Assembly: GCF_014155765.1 (NCBI RefSeq)
Contig: NZ_SCKT01000001.1
Location: 310,001 to 374,000, forward strand
Reading direction: 5' to 3'
Length of the DNA stretch: 64,000 nucleotides
From: Pantoea dispersa
Lineage (GTDB): Bacteria; Pseudomonadota; Gammaproteobacteria; Enterobacterales; Enterobacteriaceae
Shown: one piece after another, positions 44,358 to 52,933 of the stretch
How the letters are laid out: every line of letters starts with the position of its first letter
Numbering within the stretch: position 1 is the stretch's first letter
Program-made: the position numbers and the translations under genes
The notes under the pieces: model-generated
Seen by the model: only the letters and a program-made list of their open reading frames with translations
Databases searched by the model: none
Told to the model about the DNA's origin: nothing

Positions 44358-46972
44358 GGTTTCGGGTCCTTGTTGGATGGCAGGGTGGCGTTTTGCTCCA
44401 CCCAGGATTGCAAATTATCGCCAAAGCGCAGACTGCGCCACAGCTGGAACAGGTTTTCCTGATGACGGTAATTAAGATTGACGGACTGGCGGCGGTTACT
44501 GAACTGGCTGGTGCCTTTCACCTCGCTTTGCAGAATCAGGTTACCGAAGTTATCCAGATCCAGCGTCGCCCACGAACGGGCAATCTCCATGTAGCGCAGC
44601 CAGTCCATCGCCGCCCCGGCGGCCACGTTATTGCTGACAATCGCATCCGCCATGTCTTTGTCCATGCGGAATGTCAGCGGGCCACTGTTGGCGATCCAGC
44701 CCTTTTCGATCAGCCAGTGCGGATTGTTCACCCACAGCGGCAATTCGCCATTCACTTTACCGGACATGGCAAACTGCTTCGGCTTGAGCGCCGTCACCAG
44801 CCGGCTGAGATCAATGTCACGCAGCGAAATCCGCGCCGGCTGATGCTGCGGTAAACGCAATGCTGGCATGCTGACGTGCCCGCCGAGCAGATCGAGATTG
44901 ACGTTGCTGAGCGTCAGCGGCTGGCGCTCCTGCCACGGATAGTGGCCCTGCAGATCCGCGGTAATGTTCTGCAGCGCAAACTGGTTCTTCACTTCGGCGA
45001 TGCGCAGCGACACCGGCCCGCGGCGCCCCAGCTGCCACTGATGATCTTTCAGGCGGAACGGCAGGGTAAAATCGATGCCGTTGATTTCACTGTCCGGCAT
45101 CCACACGCTGCCCTGTTTCACCGCCCAGAAACCGCCCGCCTCAAACCCCTGGCCGCTGGCGGCGGAAAAGGCCATCTGCGCGCGCAGCTCGCCAGACTGG
45201 ATACGCATCTTCAGATCGCTGCTCAGCAGCGGCTGAAAGACGCTGAGCGACTGCGCCGGCCACCAGGCTTCGCCGCGCAGCCGCTCGCCGTCCCAGCGGC
45301 CATGCACGCGCAGCGGTCCGATGTCTTCCGCGGTGAGCTGACCGCGCCACAGAAAATGTCCTGGATCGCGCCCTTTGGCATCGAAACGCAGTTCGGACGG
45401 CGGCAGCCAGCCACCGTAGCTGAAGCGCGTCTGGCCGGAACGCAGCGCAAACCCGCCGTTAAACGCCGGCTGTGCCACATCGCGCTGCCAGCGCACCGGC
45501 GCGGTCAGCGTCAGGCGCGGCTTATCCACCTGCACCATGCCGTACGCCAGCTGATCGAACCCGGTGTTCAGCGTATCGAGGCTGATCAGGGTGTCGTACC
45601 AGCTACCGGTGCCCTTCACATCCCATTTGGCGCTAAGCGGCGCCATCACGCCTTCGCCCCAGTAACGCCAGTTCCAGCGTCCGCTGTCTGGCCAGAAGTC
45701 GCTGGCGCGCCCGTCGAGGTGCAGCCTGAAGCGGCCGAAACTGGGGTCGTGCGCGTTGAGAATCGCCTGTAACCGGCCGTTGATGCCGCTCGAGGCCACG
45801 CTGACGCCGGCCAGCGGCCAGCGCGCTTCATCTACTTCCAGCGTCGAGAGTAAGCGTCCGCGCAGGCGCAGCAGTGCGCCCGGCTGCAGGCTGAGCTGCG
45901 GATCGCTGAGCATGCCATGTAATTGTCCGGGAATGGTGCCGTACAGTTGCAGGTCGGCAAACTTGCTTTCGCCGGTTAACTGGAACGGCAGTGCGCTGTC
46001 AGTCAGGCTCAGCTTGCCCGGCCCAACGCTCAGTACCAGGTTGCCTTTCCCGCCGCGTCCGGCGGTCAGTAAATTGAAGCGGCCGCGGATCTGCGTCTGT
46101 TCCAGCCCCTGCTGCCAGTCATCCAGTGTCAGCGCCACGCCGCCCGACAGCGGCTGCGACCCGAACGGCCAGCGCCAGTGACCGGCAGTGATGCGGATTT
46201 GCTGCGCATCGACCTGCCACGGCAGCTGCAACAACGGCTGTGGTTCCTGTTGCTGGCGCACCACCAGTTCGCCCTGCTGCTGCTGCCAGTTAAGCGTCAG
46301 CGCCAGCGGCTGCGGCCACTGCGTCAGGTTAAGCGCACCGCTGAGCTCACCCGCCACCGGCAGGCCATCGGCAAAAGTCGGCAGCGTCAGATTGCCATGC
46401 AGTTCGACCGGTTGCGGCAGTATGGGATGGCTGAGCTGCAGCTGATCAATGTGCAGCTGCTGCCCCTGCAGGCGCGCGGCGACGCGCAGGTTGTCGCCCT
46501 GATAACGCAGCTGCTGAAGGTCTTTGTCTAAAGTCAGATCGAAGCGGCCGGCATATTGCTGCCATGGCAAAATACTGAGCTGTTGCAGATGGATATCCGC
46601 GCCGGGCAGCATCTGCTGCCACTCTGCGAGGCTGCGCGGCGCATCGCGCGTGGCACTGTGCGGCAGCGCCTGCAGACAATCGCTGTTGAGCGCCACCTCG
46701 CGCGCATCAAGCTGCCAGCGCTGTTGCGTCCGGCCAAGCCCCACGTCGGCGACCTGCGCCAGCAGGCAGTCACCGGCCAGATAGCGCACATCAGGAAATA
46801 CCAGCCGGCCCTGCTGCCAGTGCGGCGCGCCGTGTAGCTCGACGCGGGTGTTTTCCGGCAGCCAGATACCTGCCAGCCGCGGCAGCCAGTGCGTCAGCGT
46901 CAGCAGCAATCCCAGCAGCAGCAGTATCAGCGCCAGTAGCGCAGCAAGTAGTCGACGGAGGCCCCGCGTCAT
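44354..46972 (-). CDS. ydbH: AsmA-like intermembrane phospholipid transport protein YdbH
   Basis: An 872-aa protein with one N-terminal membrane helix (RLLAALLALILLLLGLLLTL) and a long periplasmic beta-rich groove of the AsmA/Tam type, ending with a DUF748-like C-terminal region (QPARISLRDIDLSRLV, MSGKVNGELPLWVNNPHWLIEKGWIANSGPL). YdbH acts with TamB and YhdP, partly redundantly, in phospholipid flow to the outer membrane. ATG 46972 opens at the membrane anchor. It is divergent from ldhA. Confidence 0.92.
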   Translation of the reverse strand: MTRGLRRLLAALLALILLLLGLLLTLTHWLPRLAGIWLPENTRVELHGAPHWQQGRLVFPDVRYLAGDCLLAQVADVGLGRTQQRWQLDAREVALNSDCLQALPHSATRDAPRSLAEWQQMLPGADIHLQQLSILPWQQYAGRFDLTLDKDLQQLRYQGDNLRVAARLQGQQLHIDQLQLSHPILPQPVELHGNLTLPTFADGLPVAGELSGALNLTQWPQPLALTLNWQQQQGELVVRQQQEPQPLLQLPWQVDAQQIRITAGHWRWPFGSQPLSGGVALTLDDWQQGLEQTQIRGRFNLLTAGRGGKGNLVLSVGPGKLSLTDSALPFQLTGESKFADLQLYGTIPGQLHGMLSDPQLSLQPGALLRLRGRLLSTLEVDEARWPLAGVSVASSGINGRLQAILNAHDPSFGRFRLHLDGRASDFWPDSGRWNWRYWGEGVMAPLSAKWDVKGTGSWYDTLISLDTLNTGFDQLAYGMVQVDKPRLTLTAPVRWQRDVAQPAFNGGFALRSGQTRFSYGGWLPPSELRFDAKGRDPGHFLWRGQLTAEDIGPLRVHGRWDGERLRGEAWWPAQSLSVFQPLLSSDLKMRIQSGELRAQMAFSAASGQGFEAGGFWAVKQGSVWMPDSEINGIDFTLPFRLKDHQWQLGRRGPVSLRIAEVKNQFALQNITADLQGHYPWQERQPLTLSNVNLDLLGGHVSMPALRLPQHQPARISLRDIDLSRLVTALKPKQFAMSGKVNGELPLWVNNPHWLIEKGWIANSGPLTFRMDKDMADAIVSNNVAAGAAMDWLRYMEIARSWATLDLDNFGNLILQSEVKGTSQFSNRRQSVNLNYRHQENLFQLWRSLRFGDNLQSWVEQNATLPSNKDPKP

Positions 46973-47137
46973 GGCTGTTAACGTTCCTGTTCTTTACCCA
47001 ATCCTGACAGAGATGATGGCATGTTACGCCCGGCAAATGAAGGCGTTACCGCTTTAGTCTGGCTGAAGAACAGCAAAATGACGCGGAAAACGTTATCCTG
47101 ATGTGATACCGACGTAACATTTTTCAGGAGCGAAACA

Positions 47138-48130
47138 ATGAAAGTTGCGGTTTACAGCACCAAGCATTACGACCAGAAATACCTCGAGCACGTTAACGAA
47201 GGCTACGGATTTGAGCTGCAGTTTTTTGACTTCCTGCTGAGCGAAACCACGGCGAAAAACGCCGCTGGCTGTGATGCGGTCTGTATCTTCGTTAACGATG
47301 ACGGCAGCAAAGCGGTGCTGGAGGAGCTGGCGGCGCTGGGCGTGAAATATATCGCGCTGCGCTGTGCCGGTTTCAACAACGTCGACCTCGACGCCGCAGC
47401 CGCGCTGGGACTGCAGGTGGTGCGCGTGCCCGCTTACTCGCCGGAAGCGGTAGCGGAACACGCGGTAGGCCTGATGATGACGCTTAACCGTCGCATTCAC
47501 CGCGCTTACCAGCGCACGCGCGATGCCAACTTCTCGCTGGACGGCCTGACCGGCTTCAACATGCACAATAAAACCGCTGGCGTGGTCGGCACCGGCAAGA
47601 TTGGTGTGGCGACGATGCGCATCCTGAAAGGTTTTGGTATGCGTCTGCTGGCGTACGATCCGTACCCAAGTGACGCCGCGCTGGCGCTCGGGGCGGAATA
47701 TGTTGATTTGAAAACGCTGCTGGCGGAGTCCGATGTCATCACCCTGCACTGTCCGCTGACGCCGGAAAACCACCATCTGCTCAATGCGCAGGCGTTTAGC
47801 CAGATGAAAGATGGGGTGATGATTATCAATACCAGCCGCGGTGGGCTGATTGATTCACAGGCGGCGATTGAGGCGCTGAAACAGCAGAAAATCGGCTCGC
47901 TCGGCATGGACGTGTATGAGAACGAACGCGACCTGTTTTTTGAAGACAAGTCGAATGACGTGATTCAGGACGACGTGTTCCGCCGCCTGTCGGCCTGTCA
48001 CAACGTGTTATTTACCGGCCATCAGGCCTTTCTCACCGCCGAAGCGCTGACGGCGATTTCAGAAACCACGCTCAGCAATTTACAGCAGCTGGCGCGCGGG
48101 GAAACCTGTGCAAATCAGGTGAAGGCGTAA
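47138..48130 (+). CDS. ldhA: D-lactate dehydrogenase (fermentative) LdhA
   Basis: NADH-dependent reduction of pyruvate to D-lactate during fermentation. The 330-aa D-2-hydroxyacid dehydrogenase has ALRCAGFNNVDLDAAAALG, the nucleotide motif AGVVGTGKIGVATMRILKGFG, the catalytic Arg in INTSRGGLIDSQAA, and the His in LFTGHQAFLTAEAL. ATG 47138 follows CAGGAG. The lactaldehyde route through AldA yields L-lactate, so the two enzymes give different isomers. Confidence 0.95.
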   Translation: MKVAVYSTKHYDQKYLEHVNEGYGFELQFFDFLLSETTAKNAAGCDAVCIFVNDDGSKAVLEELAALGVKYIALRCAGFNNVDLDAAAALGLQVVRVPAYSPEAVAEHAVGLMMTLNRRIHRAYQRTRDANFSLDGLTGFNMHNKTAGVVGTGKIGVATMRILKGFGMRLLAYDPYPSDAALALGAEYVDLKTLLAESDVITLHCPLTPENHHLLNAQAFSQMKDGVMIINTSRGGLIDSQAAIEALKQQKIGSLGMDVYENERDLFFEDKSNDVIQDDVFRRLSACHNVLFTGHQAFLTAEALTAISETTLSNLQQLARGETCANQVKA

Positions 48131-48145
48131 CGTTCTGCGCCTGCG

Positions 48146-48418
48146 TTAGCGGGCGCAGGCACCGCCGATCAGTGCCTGTTCATCGCAGCGACGACCGTTA
48201 GCCAGCTGACACATCCCGATGCGTGAACCGTCTAACTGACGCGAGAACGCCAGTGTGCCGCCTGCGCTGTTGCAGTTGGCTTCTGCCATGGACGACATCA
48301 CGACGTGCGGCTGCACGTGCGCGGCGGTGGCCTGTTGCGGCGGTTCATTGTCGCTGTTGCTGCTGCAGGCAGAGAGTAACAGCGCTGCGCCGGCCAGCAG
48401 TAAAGTTGCGGCTTTCAT
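48146..48418 (-). CDS. DUF333 putative lipoprotein (YoaF-like)
   Basis: A 90-aa lipoprotein. The signal peptide MKAATLLLAGAALLLSAC ends with the lipobox (LLSAC), followed by a polar linker and a DUF333 domain with NCNSAGGTLAFSRQLDGSRIGMCQLANGRRCDEQALIGGAC, which has the paired-cysteine C-x-GGTL...C pattern. ATG 48418 places the lipobox correctly; the upstream extension is not needed. It is convergent with ldhA. E. coli YoaF shares the plan; function unknown. Confidence 0.82.
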   Translation of the reverse strand: MKAATLLLAGAALLLSACSSNSDNEPPQQATAAHVQPHVVMSSMAEANCNSAGGTLAFSRQLDGSRIGMCQLANGRRCDEQALIGGACAR

Positions 48419-48606
48419 CGGTCGGGCTCCGGGAGTGTGAGCGGAAAAGTCGCACCAGCATATGTCAGCAGCGGTGCGCGATCGATAGGCGACACAGCTT
48501 TTTACAAAATTTAATATCGTCGTTGGCAAGCAGAATTATCCTGATTGCAGCGTTTTGCCTCTTTCTCTGCCTGTTCATACGCAACATCAATCAATAAGGA
48601 GGAAGG

Positions 48607-49263
48607 ATGTTAGCCGACATGCTCATCCGCATCGCGTTAGCCGGAATACTGGGCGGACTGATTGGCCTGGAGCGCCAGATGCGCGCTAAAGAAGCGGGCC
48701 TGCGCACCCACATTCTGGTCGGCATTGGCAGCGCCATGTTCATGCTGGTGTCAAAATATGGCTTTGCCGATATGCTGACTAACGACCATGTGGCGCTGGA
48801 TCCCAGCCGTATTGCGGCGCAGGTGGTCAGCGGCATGGGCTTTCTTGGCGCCGGCACCATCATCATTCAAAAGCAGATTGTGAAAGGCCTGACGACCGCC
48901 GCCGGCCTGTGGGTGACCGCCGCGATTGGCCTGGTGATCGGTAGCGGCATGTACGAAATCGGTATTTACGGCACGGTGCTGGCGCTGGTGGTGCTGGAAA
49001 CGTTCCGCCGAATCAGCCACTGGCTGATTGGCCGCCATCACACTCTTATCGTCCATCTCAAAGCCAAAAGCGTACCGCTGGTGTTGCTGGTACTGCAGCG
49101 CGAAAATTTGCGCTATGGCCACATCGCTGTAGTCAATCGTAACGAAGAGAGCGGCCTGTGCGAGCTGAGCGTTGAGGTGACGTTGTCACGCAGATTTCCT
49201 ATGCACAGCATTTATGACAAAGTGATGGAAATCAAAGGCGTGCAGTCGCTGGAAATGGTTTGA
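48607..49263 (+). CDS. MgtC/SapB-family membrane protein
   Basis: A 218-aa protein with four to five N-terminal helices and a soluble C-terminal domain: LAGILGGLIGLERQMRAKEAGLRTHILVGIGSAMFML and IAAQVVSGMGFLGAGTIIIQK...VKGLTTAAGLWVTAAIGL are the MgtC/SapB signatures. ATG 48607 follows AAGGAGGAAGG. MgtC proper inhibits ATP synthase and is needed for low-Mg2+ growth, but most chromosomal relatives such as this are uncharacterised. It is single, convergent with the small gene at 49341. Confidence 0.9.
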   Translation: MLADMLIRIALAGILGGLIGLERQMRAKEAGLRTHILVGIGSAMFMLVSKYGFADMLTNDHVALDPSRIAAQVVSGMGFLGAGTIIIQKQIVKGLTTAAGLWVTAAIGLVIGSGMYEIGIYGTVLALVVLETFRRISHWLIGRHHTLIVHLKAKSVPLVLLVLQRENLRYGHIAVVNRNEESGLCELSVEVTLSRRFPMHSIYDKVMEIKGVQSLEMV

Positions 49264-49304
49264 CTGCGCTGGCGCTGGCGGGTTAACCGCTGCCGTGGAG
49301 GGAA

Positions 49305-49333
49305 GATAAAAAGCCCGGCACTGAAGGCCGGGC
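49305..49333 (-). terminator. Rho-independent terminator of the FumD-like gene
   Basis: GCCCGGC (49313-49319) pairs with GCCGGGC (49327-49333). On the minus strand the hairpin is followed by TTTTTAT, and it lies 8 bp past the stop of the small gene. Confidence 0.75.
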
Positions 49334-49340
49334 GGCTGGG

Positions 49341-49541
49341 TTAGCAGGGTTTGAGTTGTCCAATCGCCATTTCAACAGCGCGATTGGGCGCGCCGGTTAA
49401 TTCCCGATAGCGCAGTTGCAGGTTCCGCAACTCGCTGGCCAGCACCTCTTTTTCGGTAGCGGCACCGCGCTGCGCCAGTTCCAGATAGCATTGCCCCACC
49501 AGCCGGCACGCCTCCTCAAACACCATATCGTACGTTTGCAT
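49341..49541 (-). CDS. Small protein of the DUF2767/FumD (YdhZ)-like type
   Basis: A 66-aa protein starting MQTYDMVFEEACRLVGQCYL, followed by ELAQRGAATEKEVLASEL and ending AVEMAIGQLKPC. It resembles FumD/YdhZ of E. coli (YREMCRVVGKVVLEMRDLG...) by the C-R-[LV]-VG and L-E-[LM] pattern. E. coli FumD was reported to have fumarase activity, but these small proteins have no classical catalytic motif, so I make no claim of activity. ATG 49541 has GGAGAGG upstream. Confidence 0.65.
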   Translation of the reverse strand: MQTYDMVFEEACRLVGQCYLELAQRGAATEKEVLASELRNLQLRYRELTGAPNRAVEMAIGQLKPC

Positions 49542-49687
49542 TATTCCTCTCCTCACCTTTAAAAACTAAAAAAAGCGCTGAATCCATCCTGTCAGCGCAG
49601 TGAGAAGAAATCTTTACCCAGATCAATAAATATGCAGTTACCGCTGGCAAAATGTGCGCAATGGTAGCCGACTGCGGCGCTGCGTGA

Positions 49688-50053
49688 TTAAGACGGATCC
49701 TTTTTGTCGTCATCGCTGGCGCTGCTCACACCGGTAATACCTTCCAGCGCCTGCTGGTTGATGACATCATCGGCGCTGTCAACCGCACGCGAAATCGTCA
49801 ACAGATCCTGGAACTCGCTCAGCAGAATAGCGGCGTCCGACTTAAGCATATCGTCAGCCTCGGCTGACTCAATCACCATGTTGATGGCTTTGTTGGCGCT
49901 TTCAATAACTTCAGTGACACCGCCTTTCTTACTGACGGCCAGTACCAGCGCACCGATCAGCAGCGACTGAGCCTCAACGCGCGCGGTCAACTGCTTGGTG
50001 GTGGCATCAATTTGTGAAATCTTCGCCAGCATGCTTAACACAACATTTTTCAT
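49688..50053 (-). CDS. IraP-like anti-adapter protein (putative)
   Basis: A 121-aa protein. The N-terminal half (MKNVVLSMLAKISQIDATTK then QLTARVEAQSLLIGALVLAVSK) resembles E. coli IraP ([20 protein letters not shown]..., 86 aa), an anti-adapter that blocks RssB and so stabilises RpoS under phosphate or Mg2+ limitation. The C-terminal half (VIESANKAINMVIESAEADDMLKS..., then an acidic tail DDDKKDPS) is longer and not obviously related. It lies between the FumD-like gene and ttcA. Assignment rests on N-terminal similarity, so it is tentative. Confidence 0.55.
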   Translation of the reverse strand: MKNVVLSMLAKISQIDATTKQLTARVEAQSLLIGALVLAVSKKGGVTEVIESANKAINMVIESAEADDMLKSDAAILLSEFQDLLTISRAVDSADDVINQQALEGITGVSSASDDDKKDPS

Positions 50054-50378
50054 CGCTTATTCCTCCCTGGGGAAGCAGGCAGTGTACCGCTTGCCAAATC
50101 CGCGACAAACTAAAAATTGTGAATAGCGCAACAGGTCTCTGAGCGCGATCGCGCGGCGCACAGAGCGCATCACTGGCAAACCCATAAATCGTGCTGGAAT
50201 TTGGCGCTGTAATCCGTACCATACGCCACAGACTTTTCCTGCTGACTGCGGTCAGCCGGCACCCATAAAGGCCAGCGCAGCGACCCACAGCGTGCGCGGA
50301 CACGGTTAATGCAGGCCTGACCAGGGCCGCATCAACGCGACATCCGCAGCTGACCAGCGATCACCGAGACCGAAATTC
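50054..50378. other. Intergenic region between the IraP-like gene and ttcA
   Basis: In these 325 bases I see no gene with a ribosome-binding site. Two short palindromes stand out: GCGCGATCGCGC at 50143-50154 and a hairpin 50241-50246 with 50251-50256. Promoters of both divergent genes must lie here. Confidence 0.45.
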
Positions 50379-51314
50379 ATGTCTGAACATCAAGAAGTTA
50401 ATAAAAAAGAGCAGTACAACCTGAACAAACTGCAGAAGCGCCTGCGCCGTAACGTCGGTGAAGCGATTGCGGATTTCAACATGATTGAGGAAGGCGATCG
50501 CATCATGGTGTGCCTGTCCGGCGGTAAAGACAGCTACACCATGCTGGAAATTCTGCGTAACCTGCAGCAGAGCGCGCCGGTCAACTTTTCGCTGGTGGCA
50601 GTGAATCTTGACCAGAAACAGCCGGGATTCCCGGCACACGTGCTGCCGGCTTACCTCGACACGCTGGGCGTGGAGTATCAGATCGTCAACGAAGACACTT
50701 ACTCCATCGTTAAAGAGAAGATCCCGGAAGGCAAAACCACCTGCTCGCTCTGTTCGCGCCTGCGTCGCGGTATTCTTTACCGTACCGCCACTGAACTGGG
50801 CTGCACCAAGATAGCCTTAGGTCACCACCGCGATGACATCCTGCAGACGCTGTTCCTCAACATGTTTTACGGCGGCAAGATGAAAGGCATGCCGCCAAAA
50901 CTGATGAGCGATGACGGTAAACATATCGTGATTCGCCCGCTGGCCTACTGCCGCGAAAAAGATATCGTGCGATTCGCCGAAGCGCGCCAGTACCCTATCA
51001 TTCCGTGCAACCTGTGTGGTTCACAGCCGAACCTGCAGCGCCAGGTGGTTGCCGATATGCTGCGTGACTGGGACAAGCGCTATCCAGGCCGCATTGAAAC
51101 CATGTTCAGCGCCATGCAGAACATCGTGCCATCACATATGGCTGATATTAATCTGTTTGATTTTAAAGGCGTTAAGCATGGTGATGCGGTGGTTGACGGC
51201 GGGGACATTGGTTTCGATCGCGAATCGCTGCCAGCGCAGCCAGTCGGCTGGCAGGCTGACGAGGACGATCAGCCGGACCTGAGTGCTCGCCTCGACGTGC
51301 TGGAAATTAAATAA
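50379..51314 (+). CDS. ttcA: tRNA 2-thiocytidine(32) synthetase TtcA
   Basis: Fe-S dependent enzyme that thiolates C32 of certain tRNAs. The 311-aa protein has the PP-loop [11 protein letters not shown] (ATP), the CxxC pair in [15 protein letters not shown] and the second cysteine region [10 protein letters not shown], with [21 protein letters not shown] between. The 4Fe-4S cluster is bound by these cysteines. ATG 50379 has only a weak GAG upstream. A strong terminator follows. Confidence 0.96.
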   Translation: MSEHQEVNKKEQYNLNKLQKRLRRNVGEAIADFNMIEEGDRIMVCLSGGKDSYTMLEILRNLQQSAPVNFSLVAVNLDQKQPGFPAHVLPAYLDTLGVEYQIVNEDTYSIVKEKIPEGKTTCSLCSRLRRGILYRTATELGCTKIALGHHRDDILQTLFLNMFYGGKMKGMPPKLMSDDGKHIVIRPLAYCREKDIVRFAEARQYPIIPCNLCGSQPNLQRQVVADMLRDWDKRYPGRIETMFSAMQNIVPSHMADINLFDFKGVKHGDAVVDGGDIGFDRESLPAQPVGWQADEDDQPDLSARLDVLEIK

Positions 51315-51336
51315 CGCGGTGACTTTGCAACATAGA

Positions 51337-51366
51337 GGCGCGTCGCTCCGGCAACGCGCCTTTTTT
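51337..51366 (+). terminator. Rho-independent terminator after ttcA
   Basis: GGCGCGT (51337-51343) pairs with ACGCGCC (51354-51360), followed by TTTTTT. Confidence 0.85.
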
Positions 51367-51367
51367 A

Positions 51368-51514
51368 TTAGCGGTGCGGCGGAGGATCGCTAATCGGCGG
51401 AAATTCAGGATCGTGCGGCGGCTCAGGCTCGGGAATGGGCTGCGGTTGCGGCACGGGTTCGGGAATCGGTGGCGGATCGGTCGGGATAGGTTCGCTGGCG
51501 TGAATCATGCGCAT
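51368..51514 (-). CDS. Proline-rich small protein (YnaL-like, putative)
   Basis: A 48-aa frame nearly half proline, with the pattern EPIPTDPPPIPEPVPQPQPI then EPEPPHDPEFPPISDPPP. AGGAGA lies six bases before ATG 51514 on the minus strand. A small conserved proline-rich protein (ynaL, as I recall) sits near ttcA in E. coli, which supports a real gene. It has no signal peptide or membrane segment. It lies between the ttcA terminator and fnrS. Function is unknown, and the composition suggests an extended polyproline peptide. Confidence 0.6.
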   Translation of the reverse strand: MRMIHASEPIPTDPPPIPEPVPQPQPIPEPEPPHDPEFPPISDPPPHR

Positions 51515-51579
51515 GCCGTTCTCCTGTTCGCTGAATGTCTGTTAAGCATAGGAAAGGATGCGGCAGCAAGCCAAACGGC

Positions 51580-51700
51580 AAAAAAAAGCCGGCGGATAAG
51601 CCGGCGTCGTACGAATCAAATGTGCTATGCAGTAATTCAAAAAAAGGAAGTAAGACAATATGGAGCGCAACGCCCATCGCTTGACGTTGCATTCACCTGC
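51580..51700 (-). ncRNA. fnrS: FnrS small regulatory RNA
   Basis: The minus strand from 51700 reads GCAGGTGAATGCAACGTCAA, the 5' end of E. coli FnrS as I know it, and continues colinearly (GATGGGCGTTGCGCTCC, CATATTGTCTTACTTCC, GAATTACTGCATAGCAC) to a terminator hairpin (GCCGGC...GCCGGC) with a run of eight T (51587-51580), about 121 nt in all. FnrS is an Hfq-dependent sRNA induced anaerobically by FNR; it represses aerobic genes such as sodB, sodA, gpmA and folX. It sits downstream of zntB, as in E. coli, where dbpA follows; dbpA is absent here. Confidence 0.92.
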
Positions 51701-51735
51701 GGGAGAGAGTTTGCCCCGGTTGGGCTATGCGCTTA

Positions 51736-51749
51736 TTGATGTCGATCAG
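51736..51749. promoter_or_regulatory. FNR box of fnrS
   Basis: TTGAT-GTCG-ATCAG (51736-51749) matches TTGAT-N4-ATCAA with one change. Its centre, 51742.5, is about 42 bp upstream of the FnrS start at 51700, the usual class II activator distance. Confidence 0.8.
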
Positions 51750-51821
51750 GTTTTTTCCGCTTTTCTCCCCTGCACCGCCACAATTATCCGTTCATGAGCT
51801 GCAGATAACCCCCTGATAACA

Positions 51822-52805
51822 TCACAGCCAGTTGCGGCGTTTCAGCCACAGCGCGACCCCCAGCACCATCACCAGTAACAACCCGCAGAACATGGTAAAG
51901 CCGTGCGGCCAGCTGCCACCGGGAATGCCACCGAGATTGACGCCAAACAGCCCGGTGAGAAACGTGGCGGGCAGGAAAATCATCGCCATCAGCGACATGG
52001 TGTAAGTGCGCCGGTTCATGGATTCCGCCAGCAGCGAGGCCACTTCATCCGCCAGAATGCCGGTACGCGCCACGCCCGCATTGAGGTCATCCAGCCCGCG
52101 CCCCAGCCGGTCCGCGACATCCTGCATGCGGCGGCGATCGTCATCGCTCATCCACGGCAGTTTCTCGCTTGCCAGCCGCGCATAGACATCACGCTGCGGC
52201 GCCATATAGCGGCGCATCACGATCAGCTGTTTGCGCAGCAGCGCCAGTTCACCGCGCGCCGGGACCTGCTGATCCATTAGCGCATCTTCCAGCGCGATAA
52301 TTTTATCGTGCATCTCTTCAATGAATTCGCTGGCGTGATCGGTGAGCGCATCGCAGACGTCCACCAGCCAGCTGCCGCCGTCCACCGGGCCGTTGCCGTT
52401 TTGCAGATCGGTCAGCACTTCATCGATGGCATACACTTTGCGACGGCGGGTAGAGACAATCAGCTTGTCATTGATAAATACCCGCATCGCCACCAGCTGG
52501 TCCGGGCGCGAATCGGCGTTATGATTCACGCTGCGCAGCACGATCATAAAGCCGTCACCGAGGCGCGTCACGCGCGGTCGCATGCTGTCACCGGCCAGCG
52601 CATCCCGCACCGCATCAGGGATCAGGGGCGTATGCTGCAACCAGTCAGCGCTCTGCCGCTGGGTGTAGTTCAGATGCAGCCAGCAGTGACGCTCGCAGTT
52701 GATGACATCTTTATCTTCAATGGCGATAACGCCACCCTTGCCGTCGAACTGGCAGGCGACAATCGCATCCGACACCTGCAGCGCTTTTCCTTCAATGACG
52801 TTCAC
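51822..52805 (-). CDS. zntB: Zinc transporter ZntB
   Basis: CorA-family zinc transporter of the inner membrane. The 327 aa equal the E. coli length. A cytoplasmic domain with [27 protein letters not shown] and [18 protein letters not shown] is followed by two C-terminal helices and the loop [10 protein letters not shown], the ZntB form of the GxN signature. GTG 52805 is used as start, since it gives exactly the family length; GAGG lies upstream. Confidence 0.95.
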   Translation of the reverse strand: MNVIEGKALQVSDAIVACQFDGKGGVIAIEDKDVINCERHCWLHLNYTQRQSADWLQHTPLIPDAVRDALAGDSMRPRVTRLGDGFMIVLRSVNHNADSRPDQLVAMRVFINDKLIVSTRRRKVYAIDEVLTDLQNGNGPVDGGSWLVDVCDALTDHASEFIEEMHDKIIALEDALMDQQVPARGELALLRKQLIVMRRYMAPQRDVYARLASEKLPWMSDDDRRRMQDVADRLGRGLDDLNAGVARTGILADEVASLLAESMNRRTYTMSLMAMIFLPATFLTGLFGVNLGGIPGGSWPHGFTMFCGLLLVMVLGVALWLKRRNWL

Positions 52806-52933
52806 GTACTCGCCTCACTAGCAAAAACAATACGATACAGTCTAGCGCGGCGCGGGACAGTTGCAATTACCAGGGTGTGAGTAAAAATGACAGCGCAACC
52901 GGGTCGTTCACCGCCCTCCGTGGCGGTTCAGCG

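Noticed and set aside
44876-45772. 298-codon open frame opposite ydbH
   Set aside because: It is a shadow of the high-GC ydbH gene without RBS or recognisable motifs; the same holds for plus-strand frames opposite hrpA, rhaB and tyrR.
50007-50303. Minus-strand frame overlapping the start of the IraP-like gene
   Set aside because: No RBS, odd composition, and it overlaps a better-supported gene and its promoter region.
51337-51821. Missing dbpA between ttcA and zntB as evidence of a local deletion
   Set aside because: Unlike pntB, flanking genes are intact and the gap holds fnrS with its FNR box; gene order differences between genera explain it.
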